DNA of 64,000 nucleotides from Mesopusillimonas faecipullorum (GTDB taxonomy: Bacteria > Pseudomonadota > Gammaproteobacteria > Burkholderiales > Burkholderiaceae_B), in NCBI RefSeq assembly GCF_020539505.1, contig NZ_JACDXW010000003.1, positions 124,001 through 188,000 of the forward strand, in the 5' to 3' direction. The translations under genes were made by a program, and so were the position numbers. Shown piece after piece: positions 26,403 through 35,374 of this stretch (its first letter is position 1; every line of letters begins with the position of its first letter). Under the pieces are notes generated by a model that had not been told where the DNA came from, did no database searches, and saw only the letters and a program-made list of their open reading frames with translations.

Positions 26403-27764
26403 GTGCGCTGCCGCTTCCTGCTTATCTCATTGGTGCTCGCCTGCTCGGGCTCGCCGGCCTTATCTCAAGGCTCCTTCGATTTACTGCAGGCTTGGCAGGC
26501 CGCCGAACAGCGCGACCCCGACTACGCCGCGGCTCAGGCAACTCGTAACGCCGAGCAGGAAAAAGTCCCGCAAGCGCGGGCCGGGCTGCTACCCAGCATT
26601 GCGTTAGGCGGCACAGGGCAAAGCACCGATACCCGAGAAGCCGCCCACCTGCACAATGCAAGCTCACGGGGCGTGGCCAGCTGGAACCTTACTCTGTCCC
26701 AGCCCATCTTTGATGCGGCGAAATGGGGCACACTGCGCCAATCCGAGTTTCAAGCCAACTTGGCCGACGTAGGGTTGCAACAAGCCCGGCAAGATTTGAT
26801 TTTGCGTGTTTCCCAAGCCTACTTCGACGTCCTGACCGCCCAAGACACCCTGACCACCCTTGAAGCCCAAATGCGCGCAACGCAGTCGCAACTCGACGCA
26901 GCAAGTAGAACCTTCGAACTGGGTGGCACCACCGTTGCAGACGTGTACGAAGCGCAGTCCAAACTGGACTTGCTCAAGGCGGCCGAACTTCAAGCCCACA
27001 ATGTTCTGCAAATCAGCCGTGATCGCTTGGCTCAGATCATTAACGAGCGCCCCGAGCGCTTGGCCCCTCTGGCCACGGATCTTGAGCTACCCTCGCCTCA
27101 ACCAGGTCGCCTAAGCGAATGGAGCCAACAGGCGGCACAAGCCAGCCTTGAGGTCGCTGGCGCACAACTGAATACACTGATCGTAGAAAAGCAGCTAGAC
27201 ATCGCCCGTAGCGGCCATTACCCCACCTTAAGCCTACAAGCTCAAACTGGCACGGCAAGCAACCGCGGCACTGCCGGCCAAAACCAAGGGCCGCGCTCAC
27301 TGGATTCCAGTGTAGGGTTGCAGCTTTCCATACCTATTTTTTCGGGTGGCGGCATTTCTTCGCAGGTGCGCGAGCAAGCCTCGCGTCTGCAACACGCGCG
27401 CTATCGCCTGGAAGCCGCTCGCCGGCAGTCCATACAGTCGACTCAGCAGGCCTTTTCGCAGGTCACCTCGGGTTTGGCACAGATCAGTGCACTTAAGGCT
27501 GCCGAACGCTCCAGCCTGGCTTCCATGCAGGCTAATCAAACCGGCTATGAGGTTGGTGTGCGCATCAATATCGACGTGCTCAATGCGCAACAGCAACTAT
27601 ATGAAACCCGCCGAGCGCTATCGCAAGCCCGTTACGAAACCCTGATGGCCAGCCTAAGACTAAAGGCCGCCAGCGGCACCCTGGGGCTTGCTGATATTGA
27701 AAAAGTGAACCAGCTACTGCTGGTACACAATAGCAACGACGCTTCCCGCAGCCCCTTACCGTAG
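26403..27764 (+). CDS. tolC: TolC family outer membrane efflux channel
   Basis: 453 residues starting with GTG. A signal peptide (hydrophobic about 6-17, cleavage near ALSQ|G) is followed by two repeated outer-membrane-efflux-protein halves, each with LSQPIFD/LSIPIFSGG-type strands and long helices. It forms the trimeric outer membrane duct for type I secretion or RND/ABC efflux. No pump genes are adjacent, so the partner is unknown. It is coupled to the PCMT-like gene. Confidence 0.92.
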   Translation: MRCRFLLISLVLACSGSPALSQGSFDLLQAWQAAEQRDPDYAAAQATRNAEQEKVPQARAGLLPSIALGGTGQSTDTREAAHLHNASSRGVASWNLTLSQPIFDAAKWGTLRQSEFQANLADVGLQQARQDLILRVSQAYFDVLTAQDTLTTLEAQMRATQSQLDAASRTFELGGTTVADVYEAQSKLDLLKAAELQAHNVLQISRDRLAQIINERPERLAPLATDLELPSPQPGRLSEWSQQAAQASLEVAGAQLNTLIVEKQLDIARSGHYPTLSLQAQTGTASNRGTAGQNQGPRSLDSSVGLQLSIPIFSGGGISSQVREQASRLQHARYRLEAARRQSIQSTQQAFSQVTSGLAQISALKAAERSSLASMQANQTGYEVGVRINIDVLNAQQQLYETRRALSQARYETLMASLRLKAASGTLGLADIEKVNQLLLVHNSNDASRSPLP

Positions 27765-27774
27765 GCCTCGGCGC

Positions 27775-28275
27775 TTAGGGCGCCTTGCGTATCTTCTTGA
27801 CCAAGGCAGTGGTAGAGCGCTGGAAAGCAAAGGGGATAGCCACGGCGCGACCGCCCCAGCTTTCCACCAAACGCGTTTCGGGCAAATCGGGCATGTGGTA
27901 GTCGCCCCCCTTAACAATCACGTCAGGTTTCAACTGTGCAATCAAGGCTTCGGGCGTGTCTTCTTCGAACGCGGTGACGGCTGCGACACATTGCAAAGCA
28001 GCCAGCAAAGCAGCGCGGTCTTCACACGTATTAAGAGGCCTGTCGTCGCCTTTGCCCAAGCGCTTAACGGAATCGTCAGTGTTGACGGCCACCACAAGGG
28101 TGGCACCCAGTTGGGCTGCGGCGTCCAGGTAGCTAACATGCCCCCTGTGCAAGATATCGAACACACCGTTGGTAAACACCAAAGGGCGCGGCAGGTGGCC
28201 GGCCTGCACGGCTTGAGCGCACGCCTGCCGTGACAGAATCTTGGCCTCGAAGCGAGGCACAGCTAGCTCGGCCAT
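27775..28275 (-). CDS. rfaE2: D-glycero-beta-D-manno-heptose 1-phosphate adenylyltransferase
   Basis: 166 residues, nucleotidyltransferase fold with TNGVFDILHRGHVSYL (HxGH signature) and the C-terminal GGDYHMPDLPET segment. It makes ADP-heptose for the LPS inner core. It is the stand-alone C-terminal half of HldE; the kinase half must be elsewhere. It lies 5 bp after the di-iron protein gene and converges on tolC. Confidence 0.93.
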   Translation of the reverse strand: MAELAVPRFEAKILSRQACAQAVQAGHLPRPLVFTNGVFDILHRGHVSYLDAAAQLGATLVVAVNTDDSVKRLGKGDDRPLNTCEDRAALLAALQCVAAVTAFEEDTPEALIAQLKPDVIVKGGDYHMPDLPETRLVESWGGRAVAIPFAFQRSTTALVKKIRKAP

Positions 28276-28280
28276 CTGAC

Positions 28281-29135
28281 CTAAGCCCCGACGGCTTCGC
28301 CGCGCATCAGACTTTTACGGTAACGGTTAAGGTCTTGCACGGTATTGAAACTGTTCTCCATGAGCAGCGACAGATTGTGCAAAATGCGCGAGCTGACCTT
28401 GCCTTCCCATTCTTTGTCGAAACGAATCTGGTTATCCAGCCAGTTTTCCAGCCAGCCAGGCGATGGTAGCTTGGACTGAATGGTGTCGTTGGGGAACATC
28501 TCTTTGTTGACGTGCAGATTGGTGGGGTGCATAGCCTGAGGCGAGCGATGCGCCGAAGCCATCAACACCCCGATTTTAGAAAAGGCCATGCGGGCCTGCT
28601 GGGCAAGCTCTATACCCTGGGTGGTCAGGGCGCGCTTCATGTAACGCAAATACGCCCCAGCGTGCCGGGCTTCGTCGTGGGCGATGGTTTTATAGATGGC
28701 CTGGATGACAGGCTCGGTATGCCAGTCTGCCGCGCAACGATACCAGTGGTTCAAGCGGATCTCGCCGCAGAAGTGCAACATCAGGGTTTCAAGGGCCGGC
28801 GCCGGGTCGAACTCGAAACGCACCTTGTGCAGTTCTTCCTCGGTGGGGGCCAGGTCTGGGCGGAAACGGCGCAAATACTCCATTAGCACCAACGAGTGCT
28901 TTTGCTCTTCGAAGAACCAGACGGACATAAAGGCGGAAAAATCGCTGTCGCCGCGATTATCGCGCAAGAACATCTCGGTGGCGGGCAAGGCTGCCCATTC
29001 GGTGATGGCATTCATCTTGACGGTGTATGCCTGTTCATCCGAGAGCTTGCTGGCGTCGTAATCACCCCAGGGAATATCGGTGCCCATATTCCATCGCACC
29101 GCTTCCATCGATTTGAAAAGTTCCGGATAAAGCAT
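28281..29135 (-). CDS. Ferritin-like di-iron protein related to acyl-ACP desaturases, function unknown
   Basis: 284 residues from the ATG at 29135 (29159 is an alternative). Two di-iron motifs stand out: EEQKH at about 76-80 and DEARH at 154-158, with further Glu near 54 and 125, the pattern of soluble acyl-ACP desaturases and related oxygenases. Its substrate is unknown. It lies between ubiB and rfaE2, on the same strand. A role in lipid or quinone modification is possible but is inference. Confidence 0.75.
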   Translation of the reverse strand: MLYPELFKSMEAVRWNMGTDIPWGDYDASKLSDEQAYTVKMNAITEWAALPATEMFLRDNRGDSDFSAFMSVWFFEEQKHSLVLMEYLRRFRPDLAPTEEELHKVRFEFDPAPALETLMLHFCGEIRLNHWYRCAADWHTEPVIQAIYKTIAHDEARHAGAYLRYMKRALTTQGIELAQQARMAFSKIGVLMASAHRSPQAMHPTNLHVNKEMFPNDTIQSKLPSPGWLENWLDNQIRFDKEWEGKVSSRILHNLSLLMENSFNTVQDLNRYRKSLMRGEAVGA

Positions 29136-29298
29136 AGTTTTCTCTCTCTGAGTGTTCATCGCCCCGCGAACCGACTGGGCCAAGTGAGCAACAAAGGACG
29201 CAGGGGATACCTTGATGGTAAAGCCCTCTTGTTGGATAACGATGACAAAACGGGCGTCCGTCCGATTTGTCTGCGCATGCTGCGCCGCTGGCGACGTT

Positions 29299-30876
29299 TT
29301 AAGGTTGAAAACCGCCTTGTGTAAGCGCCCACAGTGCAACGCACAGTGCCAGTATCAGCACGATGAGCAGACCACTTGTAAGCCGGTTACCTGTCTCTTG
29401 AGCTTTGCGCAAACGCTGAAGCTCGATTTGAAGCGCTACGGAGGAATCTGGGCGCGATAGCTGAGCATGAACCAACCGTGGCAATTGCGGCAGCAATTGC
29501 CCCCATTGTGGCACTTCTTGCTCTAAACGTCGACGTACGCCCTTCCAACCTATACGTTCGCGCATCCAGCGCTCTAGGTAAGGCTTGGCGGTTTTCCATA
29601 GATCCAGATTGGGATCCAGCTCGCGGCCCATGCCTTCAACATTCAATAAAGTTTTCTGTAACAACACCAACTGTGGCTGAATGGAGACATTGAAACGTCG
29701 CGAGGTTTGAAACAAGCGCAGCAGAACCTGGCCTAAGGATATTTCGGCCAAGGGCCTGTCGAAATAGGGTTCGCACACGGCTCGAACAGCACCCTCGAGT
29801 TCTTCTTCGCGGGTTTCAGGCGGCGCCCAACCTGACTCGATATGCAGTTGAGCAACACGGCGGTAATCGCGCTGGAAGAACGCCAGAAAATTCTGTGCCA
29901 GATAGTTCTTATCGAATTCCGATAAAGACCCCACTATGCCAAAGTCGAGCGCAATATATTGGCCTAGGGTTTCGGGCGCATTAGACACCAGGATATTGCC
30001 GGGGTGCATATCGGCATGGAAGAAGCCATCAGTGAAAACTTGGGTGAAGAATATTTCAACACCTCGTCGCGCCAAAGCCGGGATGTCCATGCCGGCCTCT
30101 CGCAAGCGCTCGATCTGGCTGACTTGAATACCATGCATGCGCTCCATGGTGAACACCGAATTAGCGGTGTAGTCCCAAAACACCTCAGGCACCAGCAACA
30201 TGCCCTCGCGCCCCGAGCCAGGGCCAAAGTTGCGCCGCAACTGGCTGCAATTGGCCGCCTCACGCATTAAGTCCAGTTCGTCGTGCAGATAGTTATCGAA
30301 CTCGGCTACGACGTCACGCGGCCTTAGGCGACGCCCGTCTGCCGTAAGACGCTCAAGCCAGGCAGCCATCACCCGCATCAAAGCCAGATCTTTCTCGATG
30401 GCCTTGAGCATGCCGGGCCGCAGCACTTTGACGGCCACCTGCCTACCATCGTGTAATTCTGCAAAGTGCACCTGCGCGATCGACGCCGACGCCACCGGCG
30501 TCATGTCAAAATGCCGGAACAGCTGTTGAGGCGGCGCACCGAGTTCGGCCTGAATGGTGGCAACGGCAAGCTCGGCGGGAAAAGGCGGCACCTTGTCTTG
30601 CAGACGCGCCAGCTCTAGGGCTACGTCGGCTGGGATGAGGTCGCGTCGGGTGGACATCACCTGGCCGAACTTGACGAAAATGGGCCCCAGCGACTCTAGT
30701 GCCAAGCGCAGGCGTTCGCCACGAGGCTGGCTTGGTGGACGGCCCAACCTCGCCACGCGCAACAAACCGTAAGCCCAGGGGTGACGAATGCCGGACAAGA
30801 CGAGCTCGTCCAACCGGTAGCGCAGGCAAATGCAGATGATGCGCAGCAGACGGCAGAAAGTCAGCATAAGTTTCAT
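29299..30876 (-). CDS. ubiB: Ubiquinone biosynthesis regulatory kinase-like protein UbiB
   Basis: 525 residues of the ABC1/ADCK atypical kinase family. Seen: the KxGQ motif ([13 protein letters not shown]) near 70, the Lys-containing AVKVLRPG strand, the catalytic-loop region [12 protein letters not shown] and the metal site ALDFGIVG, then two C-terminal membrane helices (about 495-520). It is needed for aerobic ubiquinone synthesis. The start overlaps the ubiJ stop by 4 bp. Confidence 0.95.
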   Translation of the reverse strand: MKLMLTFCRLLRIICICLRYRLDELVLSGIRHPWAYGLLRVARLGRPPSQPRGERLRLALESLGPIFVKFGQVMSTRRDLIPADVALELARLQDKVPPFPAELAVATIQAELGAPPQQLFRHFDMTPVASASIAQVHFAELHDGRQVAVKVLRPGMLKAIEKDLALMRVMAAWLERLTADGRRLRPRDVVAEFDNYLHDELDLMREAANCSQLRRNFGPGSGREGMLLVPEVFWDYTANSVFTMERMHGIQVSQIERLREAGMDIPALARRGVEIFFTQVFTDGFFHADMHPGNILVSNAPETLGQYIALDFGIVGSLSEFDKNYLAQNFLAFFQRDYRRVAQLHIESGWAPPETREEELEGAVRAVCEPYFDRPLAEISLGQVLLRLFQTSRRFNVSIQPQLVLLQKTLLNVEGMGRELDPNLDLWKTAKPYLERWMRERIGWKGVRRRLEQEVPQWGQLLPQLPRLVHAQLSRPDSSVALQIELQRLRKAQETGNRLTSGLLIVLILALCVALWALTQGGFQP

Positions 30877-31493
30877 AATCCGCCGTTACGACGCTCTAAG
30901 GCTGCCATCGAGGCATCCAGGCGTGCCAAGCGTTGCTGCAAGGCACTGAGTTCGTCCTGCCAGTCTTCGAAAGGCGCACGCGCCAGCAATACGGGGTCTT
31001 CTTCTGTCAGGTACTCGACCACATTACCGCTCAGGCGCTCGCCAGCGTGACGCAAGCCTTGGGTCAGACCTCGCGCCAGGCCCATGAGCCGCACCGCAGC
31101 ACGATCGCCTACCAGCCGCGACAATTCGTCTTCCGGGTCAGGTCTAAGGTTTTGGGCGAGATCCATGACCACTTGGGCCAAAGCCGCCTCACCTTCGATA
31201 TGCATGACGCGTGCCAGCCCCGACGTCTGGTTTGTTCGCAGGATGCGAATGGCCTCGCCCATTTTGCTGGCTTCAAGCGTAAAGACGGCATCGGCCGGTA
31301 CATTGGCCGCCACGTCGCGTAACAAGCCGTCGTTTTGAATACGTAATGCCAGGGTTTTTCCTGCTAGTTGGAAACGTAAGGTTTTGCCGGCATGAGGTTG
31401 TAGATGCACCTGCGCCCATGCTTGCCGACGCAGCATGCGGTTTAGCAGACCGGCGCCCAGTGCCGGGGCGGGGAAAGCAGGAAAAGGAAACAT
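30873..31493 (-). CDS. ubiJ: Ubiquinone biosynthesis accessory factor UbiJ (SCP2 domain)
   Basis: 206 residues from the ATG at 31493. An SCP2-type lipid-binding domain fills about 15-115 ([31 protein letters not shown]), then a C-terminal coiled-coil ([22 protein letters not shown]). UbiJ with UbiK holds quinone intermediates in the Ubi complex. Order ubiJ-ubiB is conserved in proteobacteria, with ubiE often joined; here ubiE is 4 kb away. Confidence 0.9.
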   Translation of the reverse strand: MFPFPAFPAPALGAGLLNRMLRRQAWAQVHLQPHAGKTLRFQLAGKTLALRIQNDGLLRDVAANVPADAVFTLEASKMGEAIRILRTNQTSGLARVMHIEGEAALAQVVMDLAQNLRPDPEDELSRLVGDRAAVRLMGLARGLTQGLRHAGERLSGNVVEYLTEEDPVLLARAPFEDWQDELSALQQRLARLDASMAALERRNGGL

Positions 31494-31690
31494 CGGTACG
31501 CCGAGCGCGAATATGACTCGCAATATTAGGGGACTTCTACAAGTTTAACCGTTTTGCCCTTGCGAGCCCTTATCAGTCGTGGCCCTTAATGCGCATGGAT
31601 ATGCGCCAAATCAAACTTGCGCTGCTTTACAGGGGCACTACTTTACGGACAAGTGGATCAATGCGTTGCCTGGCATGGAAACGCATTCAA

Positions 31691-31720
31691 GCAAAAAACC
31701 GGGCGAACCCGGCTTTTTGC
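31691..31720. terminator. Bidirectional Rho-independent terminator
   Basis: GCAAAAAACCGGG and CCCGGCTTTTTGC form a near-perfect stem with loop CGAA, giving T runs on both strands. It lies 21 bp beyond the stop of the Tim44-domain gene, whose transcript it would end. The rest of the 31494-31740 gap holds the ubiJ promoter region, with nothing else recognised. Confidence 0.88.
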
Positions 31721-31740
31721 ACCCGCATGAAGCAACAGGC

Positions 31741-32685
31741 TTAATGCGTAGACTGACCCGAAATTTGCTGGATACCTGCCAGCAGCCAACCTTGGCCCTC
31801 GGCTTTGTAAAGATTCCAGACTTCTTCAAAGTGGAAGCCTTCGGCGCCGGGCGCCTCGCGCAACATGCCCGAGTAGCGCACGCTGGCCAGGTGGCCACCC
31901 GCCACTTGCTCTATGCCCAGCAGCTCGGCGTTAAGCAGCAGAATTTCGGTGGTTTGGTTTTGATCCTGACGTGCCTCGATCTGGCCACGGAACTCTGCAA
32001 TCAGGTCATCCGTCAGATATTCGGAGAGCGCATCCACGTCGCCTTTATCCCAAATGCCCTGAATGGTGGCGAACTGCTGTTTGGCATTGGCCAGGAAGGT
32101 GGGCAGATCGAAATCGGCAGGAATGAACCAGCTGGGATCAAGCACTTGCTGAGGTTCGGCCACCTGAGCCGGTGCGGGCGCTGCAGCAGACGGCATGGAG
32201 GTTTGCCACGACGGCGAAGCCTGAGGCTGCTGACTGTTGCGCTGCATGCCGCCAGCCGCTTGCGTAGCGGGCGAAGACGCCCCACGCAGACGACGAATGA
32301 GGAACATGACGCCAAACACCACAATGGCAATCAGGATGGCGCTGGACAGGAATTCGAGCAAGGCGCCGCCCAAACCCAAATGGCTAAGCAAGGCTGCAAT
32401 ACCCAGACCTGCTGCAATACCGGCCAGAGGGCCCAGGAAGCGGGACATGCCGGTTCTGGCCGCACCACTTGCTGCGGCGGCGCCGGTTGCCGCACTGCGC
32501 TGCGTAGTCGCGGCAGCAGGCGGCTGAACAGCCTGGCGCTGCTGCGTGACGTTGGACGACTGCCGGCCAAAGCTTTTGCCACCGCCCATGCGCCGTGCTT
32601 CGGCGTCGAAGGAAGTGGCCATCAGGACCACAGCCGACAGCGTTAGCATTACGCCAGCCAGGAAACGGGTAAATTTATGGGTCAT
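31741..32685 (-). CDS. Tim44-domain membrane protein
   Basis: 314 residues from the ATG at 32685, preceded by AGGAG. Signal-anchor (about 8-24), a Gly/Ser/Gln-rich linker, two hydrophobic segments at about 82-125, a Pro/Ala-rich linker, then the C-terminal Tim44-like domain (about 170-305; WFIPADFDLPTFLANAKQQF, LSEYLTDDLIAEF). Bacterial Tim44-domain proteins are inner-membrane-associated but their role is not settled. No secretion partner is adjacent. Confidence 0.88.
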   Translation of the reverse strand: MTHKFTRFLAGVMLTLSAVVLMATSFDAEARRMGGGKSFGRQSSNVTQQRQAVQPPAAATTQRSAATGAAAASGAARTGMSRFLGPLAGIAAGLGIAALLSHLGLGGALLEFLSSAILIAIVVFGVMFLIRRLRGASSPATQAAGGMQRNSQQPQASPSWQTSMPSAAAPAPAQVAEPQQVLDPSWFIPADFDLPTFLANAKQQFATIQGIWDKGDVDALSEYLTDDLIAEFRGQIEARQDQNQTTEILLLNAELLGIEQVAGGHLASVRYSGMLREAPGAEGFHFEEVWNLYKAEGQGWLLAGIQQISGQSTH

Positions 32686-32930
32686 GCGTTTACTCCTGTT
32701 GGGCCGCAAAAATACGGCGCTCTTGAAAACTCCGGCACGAACCATGCCTGGAGTTCTATTCATTAACGTGACAAATCTTACGGGAAGCTGAACATTGACG
32801 CAAGTAAGATGCCGCCCTTTTTAATCCCCGCTAGATTCCATGGCCGCCATAGCGGCAGCCGCGTTACCATAGGCGCCGTCCTCAGTCGCCCAAAAAGCTG
32901 CGAGCGGGTACTTTTACGTTTAACTCATTC

Positions 32931-33620
32931 ATGCCTCTCAACAACCACGACATGCTCATCTCTACGCCCCAGCGCAACGAGATCACCGGCCTGATACTGG
33001 CCGGTGGGCAGGGGCGTCGAATGGGGGGCCAAGACAAGGGTCTGATGTTAGCGAGTGGCCGACCGCTGGTGCACTGGACACTAGAGCGCATCCGGCCGCA
33101 AGTGGCCAACGTAGGCATTAGCGCCAATCGGCACCTGTCGGATTATCAACGTTTGAATATACCGGTATGGCCGGACACCACACCCGACTTTGACGGCCCG
33201 CTGGCCGGTATCGCTACGGGGCTAGCGCATTGTCACACCCCCTATCTGGCCGTCGTCCCTTGCGATGCGCCTTGCTTTCCGGTTGACCTGGTCTTCAGGC
33301 TGGCACAGGGTCTGGCGCAAGCCCAAGCCCAAGCCGCTGTCGTTTGTACACCTGATAAGCACGCCAACGCGCAATCCATGCAGCCCGTGTTTTGCCTGCT
33401 GCACCACTCGCTGCGCAGTTCGCTACAAACGTTTCTGGCCAAGGGAGGGCGCGGAGTCGGGCAATGGATGCGGCAACAGGCTTTGGCTTTGGTCCCCTTT
33501 GAGGACGACCAGGATTTTGTGGGTGCCAACACCCCCCAAGAGCTCGAAGCGCTTGCGCTACGTCTGCTCAACGCCCCGCCTTGTCATAATGGCCCCCACA
33601 CAGACACGACTTTAGATTGA
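32931..33620 (+). CDS. mobA: Molybdenum cofactor guanylyltransferase
   Basis: 229 residues. Nucleotidyltransferase with GLILAGGQGRRMGGQDKGLM (GTP site) near 20-38, the DGPLAGIATGL segment and VPCDAPCFP metal site. It attaches GMP to Mo-molybdopterin to give MGD, the form required by FdsA. Another ATG at 32952 is possible. mobB follows 10 bp later. The 245-bp gap before it contains only divergent promoter sequence and a weak hairpin at 32728-32755. Confidence 0.93.
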   Translation: MPLNNHDMLISTPQRNEITGLILAGGQGRRMGGQDKGLMLASGRPLVHWTLERIRPQVANVGISANRHLSDYQRLNIPVWPDTTPDFDGPLAGIATGLAHCHTPYLAVVPCDAPCFPVDLVFRLAQGLAQAQAQAAVVCTPDKHANAQSMQPVFCLLHHSLRSSLQTFLAKGGRGVGQWMRQQALALVPFEDDQDFVGANTPQELEALALRLLNAPPCHNGPHTDTTLD

Positions 33621-33630
33621 TGGAGCTTAC

Positions 33631-34149
33631 ATGCAACACCTGATCGGGCTGGCCGGCTGGAGTGGCGCCGGCAAGACGACCCTGCTGGAGCGGGTGATTC
33701 CGGTTCTGGTAGCCAAAGGCTTAAGCGTATCTACCTTGAAGCATGCTCATCATGCCTTCGACATCGACAAGCCCGGCAAGGACTCCTATCGCCATCGCCA
33801 AGCGGGAGCAAGCCAAGTGATGGTGGCCTCGGGCAAGCGCTGGGCGCTGATGGAAGAGCTTACCGACGCTAAAGAGCCCGAGTTGCCCGAACTGCTGGGC
33901 CATATGCGGGCGGTGGATCTGATCATCGTCGAAGGCTACAAACGCCATGGCCACACCAAGATAGAAGTGCACCGCCAGGCCAACGGCAAGCCCTGGATCC
34001 ACCCCGAGGACCCGCTGGTGCGCGCCATCGCCAGCGACGTGCCGCCCCCCGAGGGCTGCGCCCTGCCCTGGGCGCACCTGGACGATGCGCAGGGCGTGGC
34101 CGGATTGATGCTGGCCCATGCCCTGCCTTGGACACAAGAGGCGCTATAA
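33631..34149 (+). CDS. mobB: Molybdopterin-guanine dinucleotide biosynthesis protein B
   Basis: 172 residues, P-loop GTPase with Walker A GWSGAGKTTLLE at 9-20, the STLKHAHHAFDID segment and VDLIIVEGYKRHGHTKIEV. It assists MobA in making the guanine dinucleotide cofactor. Last gene of mobA-mobB; the FNR-type site of the peroxidase gene begins 10 bp after its stop. Confidence 0.94.
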   Translation: MQHLIGLAGWSGAGKTTLLERVIPVLVAKGLSVSTLKHAHHAFDIDKPGKDSYRHRQAGASQVMVASGKRWALMEELTDAKEPELPELLGHMRAVDLIIVEGYKRHGHTKIEVHRQANGKPWIHPEDPLVRAIASDVPPPEGCALPWAHLDDAQGVAGLMLAHALPWTQEAL

Positions 34150-34158
34150 CGAAATCCC

Positions 34159-34172
34159 TTGATACACATCAA
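34159..34172 (+). promoter_or_regulatory. Perfect FNR/ANR box upstream of the cytochrome c peroxidase gene
   Basis: TTGATACACATCAA matches the consensus TTGAT-N4-ATCAA in every defined position. Its centre is about 68 bp before the start codon, so a class II start site near 34207 is possible. Di-haem peroxidase genes are known FNR/ANR targets under low oxygen. Confidence 0.8.
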
Positions 34173-34233
34173 GGCAATACCCCCTACCGCATGATGGGAT
34201 TAAGGTTTTCCTAAATTCAGCGGGAGGGATTCC

Positions 34234-35305
34234 ATGCTTAAACCAAAACATTTCATCACCGCCCTGTGCGCAGCGCTCTCCCTGAGCGGCAGCGCTCTCC
34301 CTGAGCGGCAGCGCCCTTGCACAGGACGCTTCCGCCGACCAGCTGCGCGGCGTCGCCAAAACCATCTTCGCGCCGGTGCCGACCGCTGCGGAAATCATCA
34401 AGGAAAAAGGCTATACGCCTGAACAGATCCAGTTGGGCCAATGGCTGTTCTTCGAGCCGCGCCTGTCACGCAGCCACATTATCAGCTGTAATACCTGTCA
34501 CAGCGTGGGCACGGGCGGTGCGGACAATATCCCCATCTCTATCGGCCACGGCTGGCAGCATGGCCCACGCAACTCACCCACCGTCTTCAATGCGGTATTC
34601 AACGCGGCACAGTTCTGGGATGGCCGCGCTGCCGACCTGAAAGAGCAAGCCAAGGGGCCCGTGCAGGCCAGCGTCGAAATGAACAACACCCCCGATGCTG
34701 TCGAGACCACGCTGCGCAGCATGCCTGAATACGTCGAGCTGTTCGGCAAGGCTTTCGGCGTCGAGTCCGACCCGGTCACTTTCGACAATATGGCACGCGC
34801 GCTGGAAGCCTTTGAGAGCACATTGGTAACGCCTAATGCGCGCTTCGACCAGTTCCTGGCCGGCCAGCCCACGCTCGACGAACAAGAACTCAAAGGCTTG
34901 AATCTCTTCATTAACAAAGGCTGTATTGCCTGCCACTCAGGGGTGAACGTCGGCGGACAAGGCTACTTCCCATTCGGCGTCATCAAGAAGCCTGGCGCCG
35001 AGATTCTGCCGCCTAATGACAAAGGCCGCTTTACCGTCACGAATACCGCTTCCGACGAATACGTGTTCCGCGCCGGCCCGCTGCGTAATATCGCCTTGAC
35101 CGCCCCCTACTTTCACAGCGGGGAGGTCTGGGATCTCGAACAAGCCGTCGCCATCATGGGCTCCAGCCAGCTCGGCCACGAATTAGATGCGGACGAAGTC
35201 AAGGCCATCACCGCCTTCCTGCACACACTGACGGGCGAACAGCCGCAGGTCGTCTATCCGACCTTGCCGCGCAGCAGCATCGACACGCCCAAGCCGCAGC
35301 AGTAA
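34234..35305 (+). pseudogene. Di-haem cytochrome c peroxidase, signal peptide frame broken by a 19-bp tandem duplication
   Basis: The ATG at 34234 (GGGAGG upstream) opens a secretion signal (MLKPKHFITALCAALSLSGS) that then runs out of frame to a stop at 34422. The mature protein continues in the +1 frame from about 34310 to 35305. Removing one copy of the 19-bp repeat restores ...GSALAQDASADQL..., a clean signal peptidase site. The body is an intact bacterial cytochrome c peroxidase: CNTCH and CIACH haem motifs, FDQFLAG, RNIALTAPYFHSG. It would reduce periplasmic hydrogen peroxide with electrons from cytochrome c. As written, a GTG at 34376 would give a protein of 309 residues without export signal, hence no haem. 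Could be a true mutation, a reversible slippage event, or a sequencing error. Confidence 0.85.
34272..34309 (+). repeat. 19-bp perfect tandem duplication inside the peroxidase gene
   Basis: Unit AGCGCTCTCCCTGAGCGGC occurs at 34272-34290 and again at 34291-34309, followed by a further AGCGC. Because 19 is not a multiple of three it shifts the reading frame. Confidence 0.98.
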
Positions 35306-35313
35306 GGCATCCA

Positions 35314-35360
35314 TTGGGCATCAACCTGCTGGCGGGCTGATGCCCAAACGCCAATTTTTT
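35314..35360 (+). terminator. Terminator after the peroxidase gene
   Basis: A 10-bp perfect stem TTGGGCATCA/TGATGCCCAA (35314-35323 with 35338-35347) and a T run at 35355-35360, between the convergent peroxidase and ubiE genes. The T run is 7 bp from the stem, so efficiency is uncertain. Confidence 0.65.
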
Positions 35361-35374
35361 GTTTGGCCTACCCA

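Noticed and set aside
29136-29298. Extended N-terminus of the di-iron protein to 29339
   Set aside because: The upstream part is unlike any family sequence and overlaps ubiB; the ATG at 29135 begins the conserved MLYPELF region.
34376-35305. Peroxidase as an intact gene starting at GTG 34376
   Set aside because: It would lack a signal peptide, which a c-type cytochrome needs, and the frame rejoins perfectly when one repeat copy is removed.
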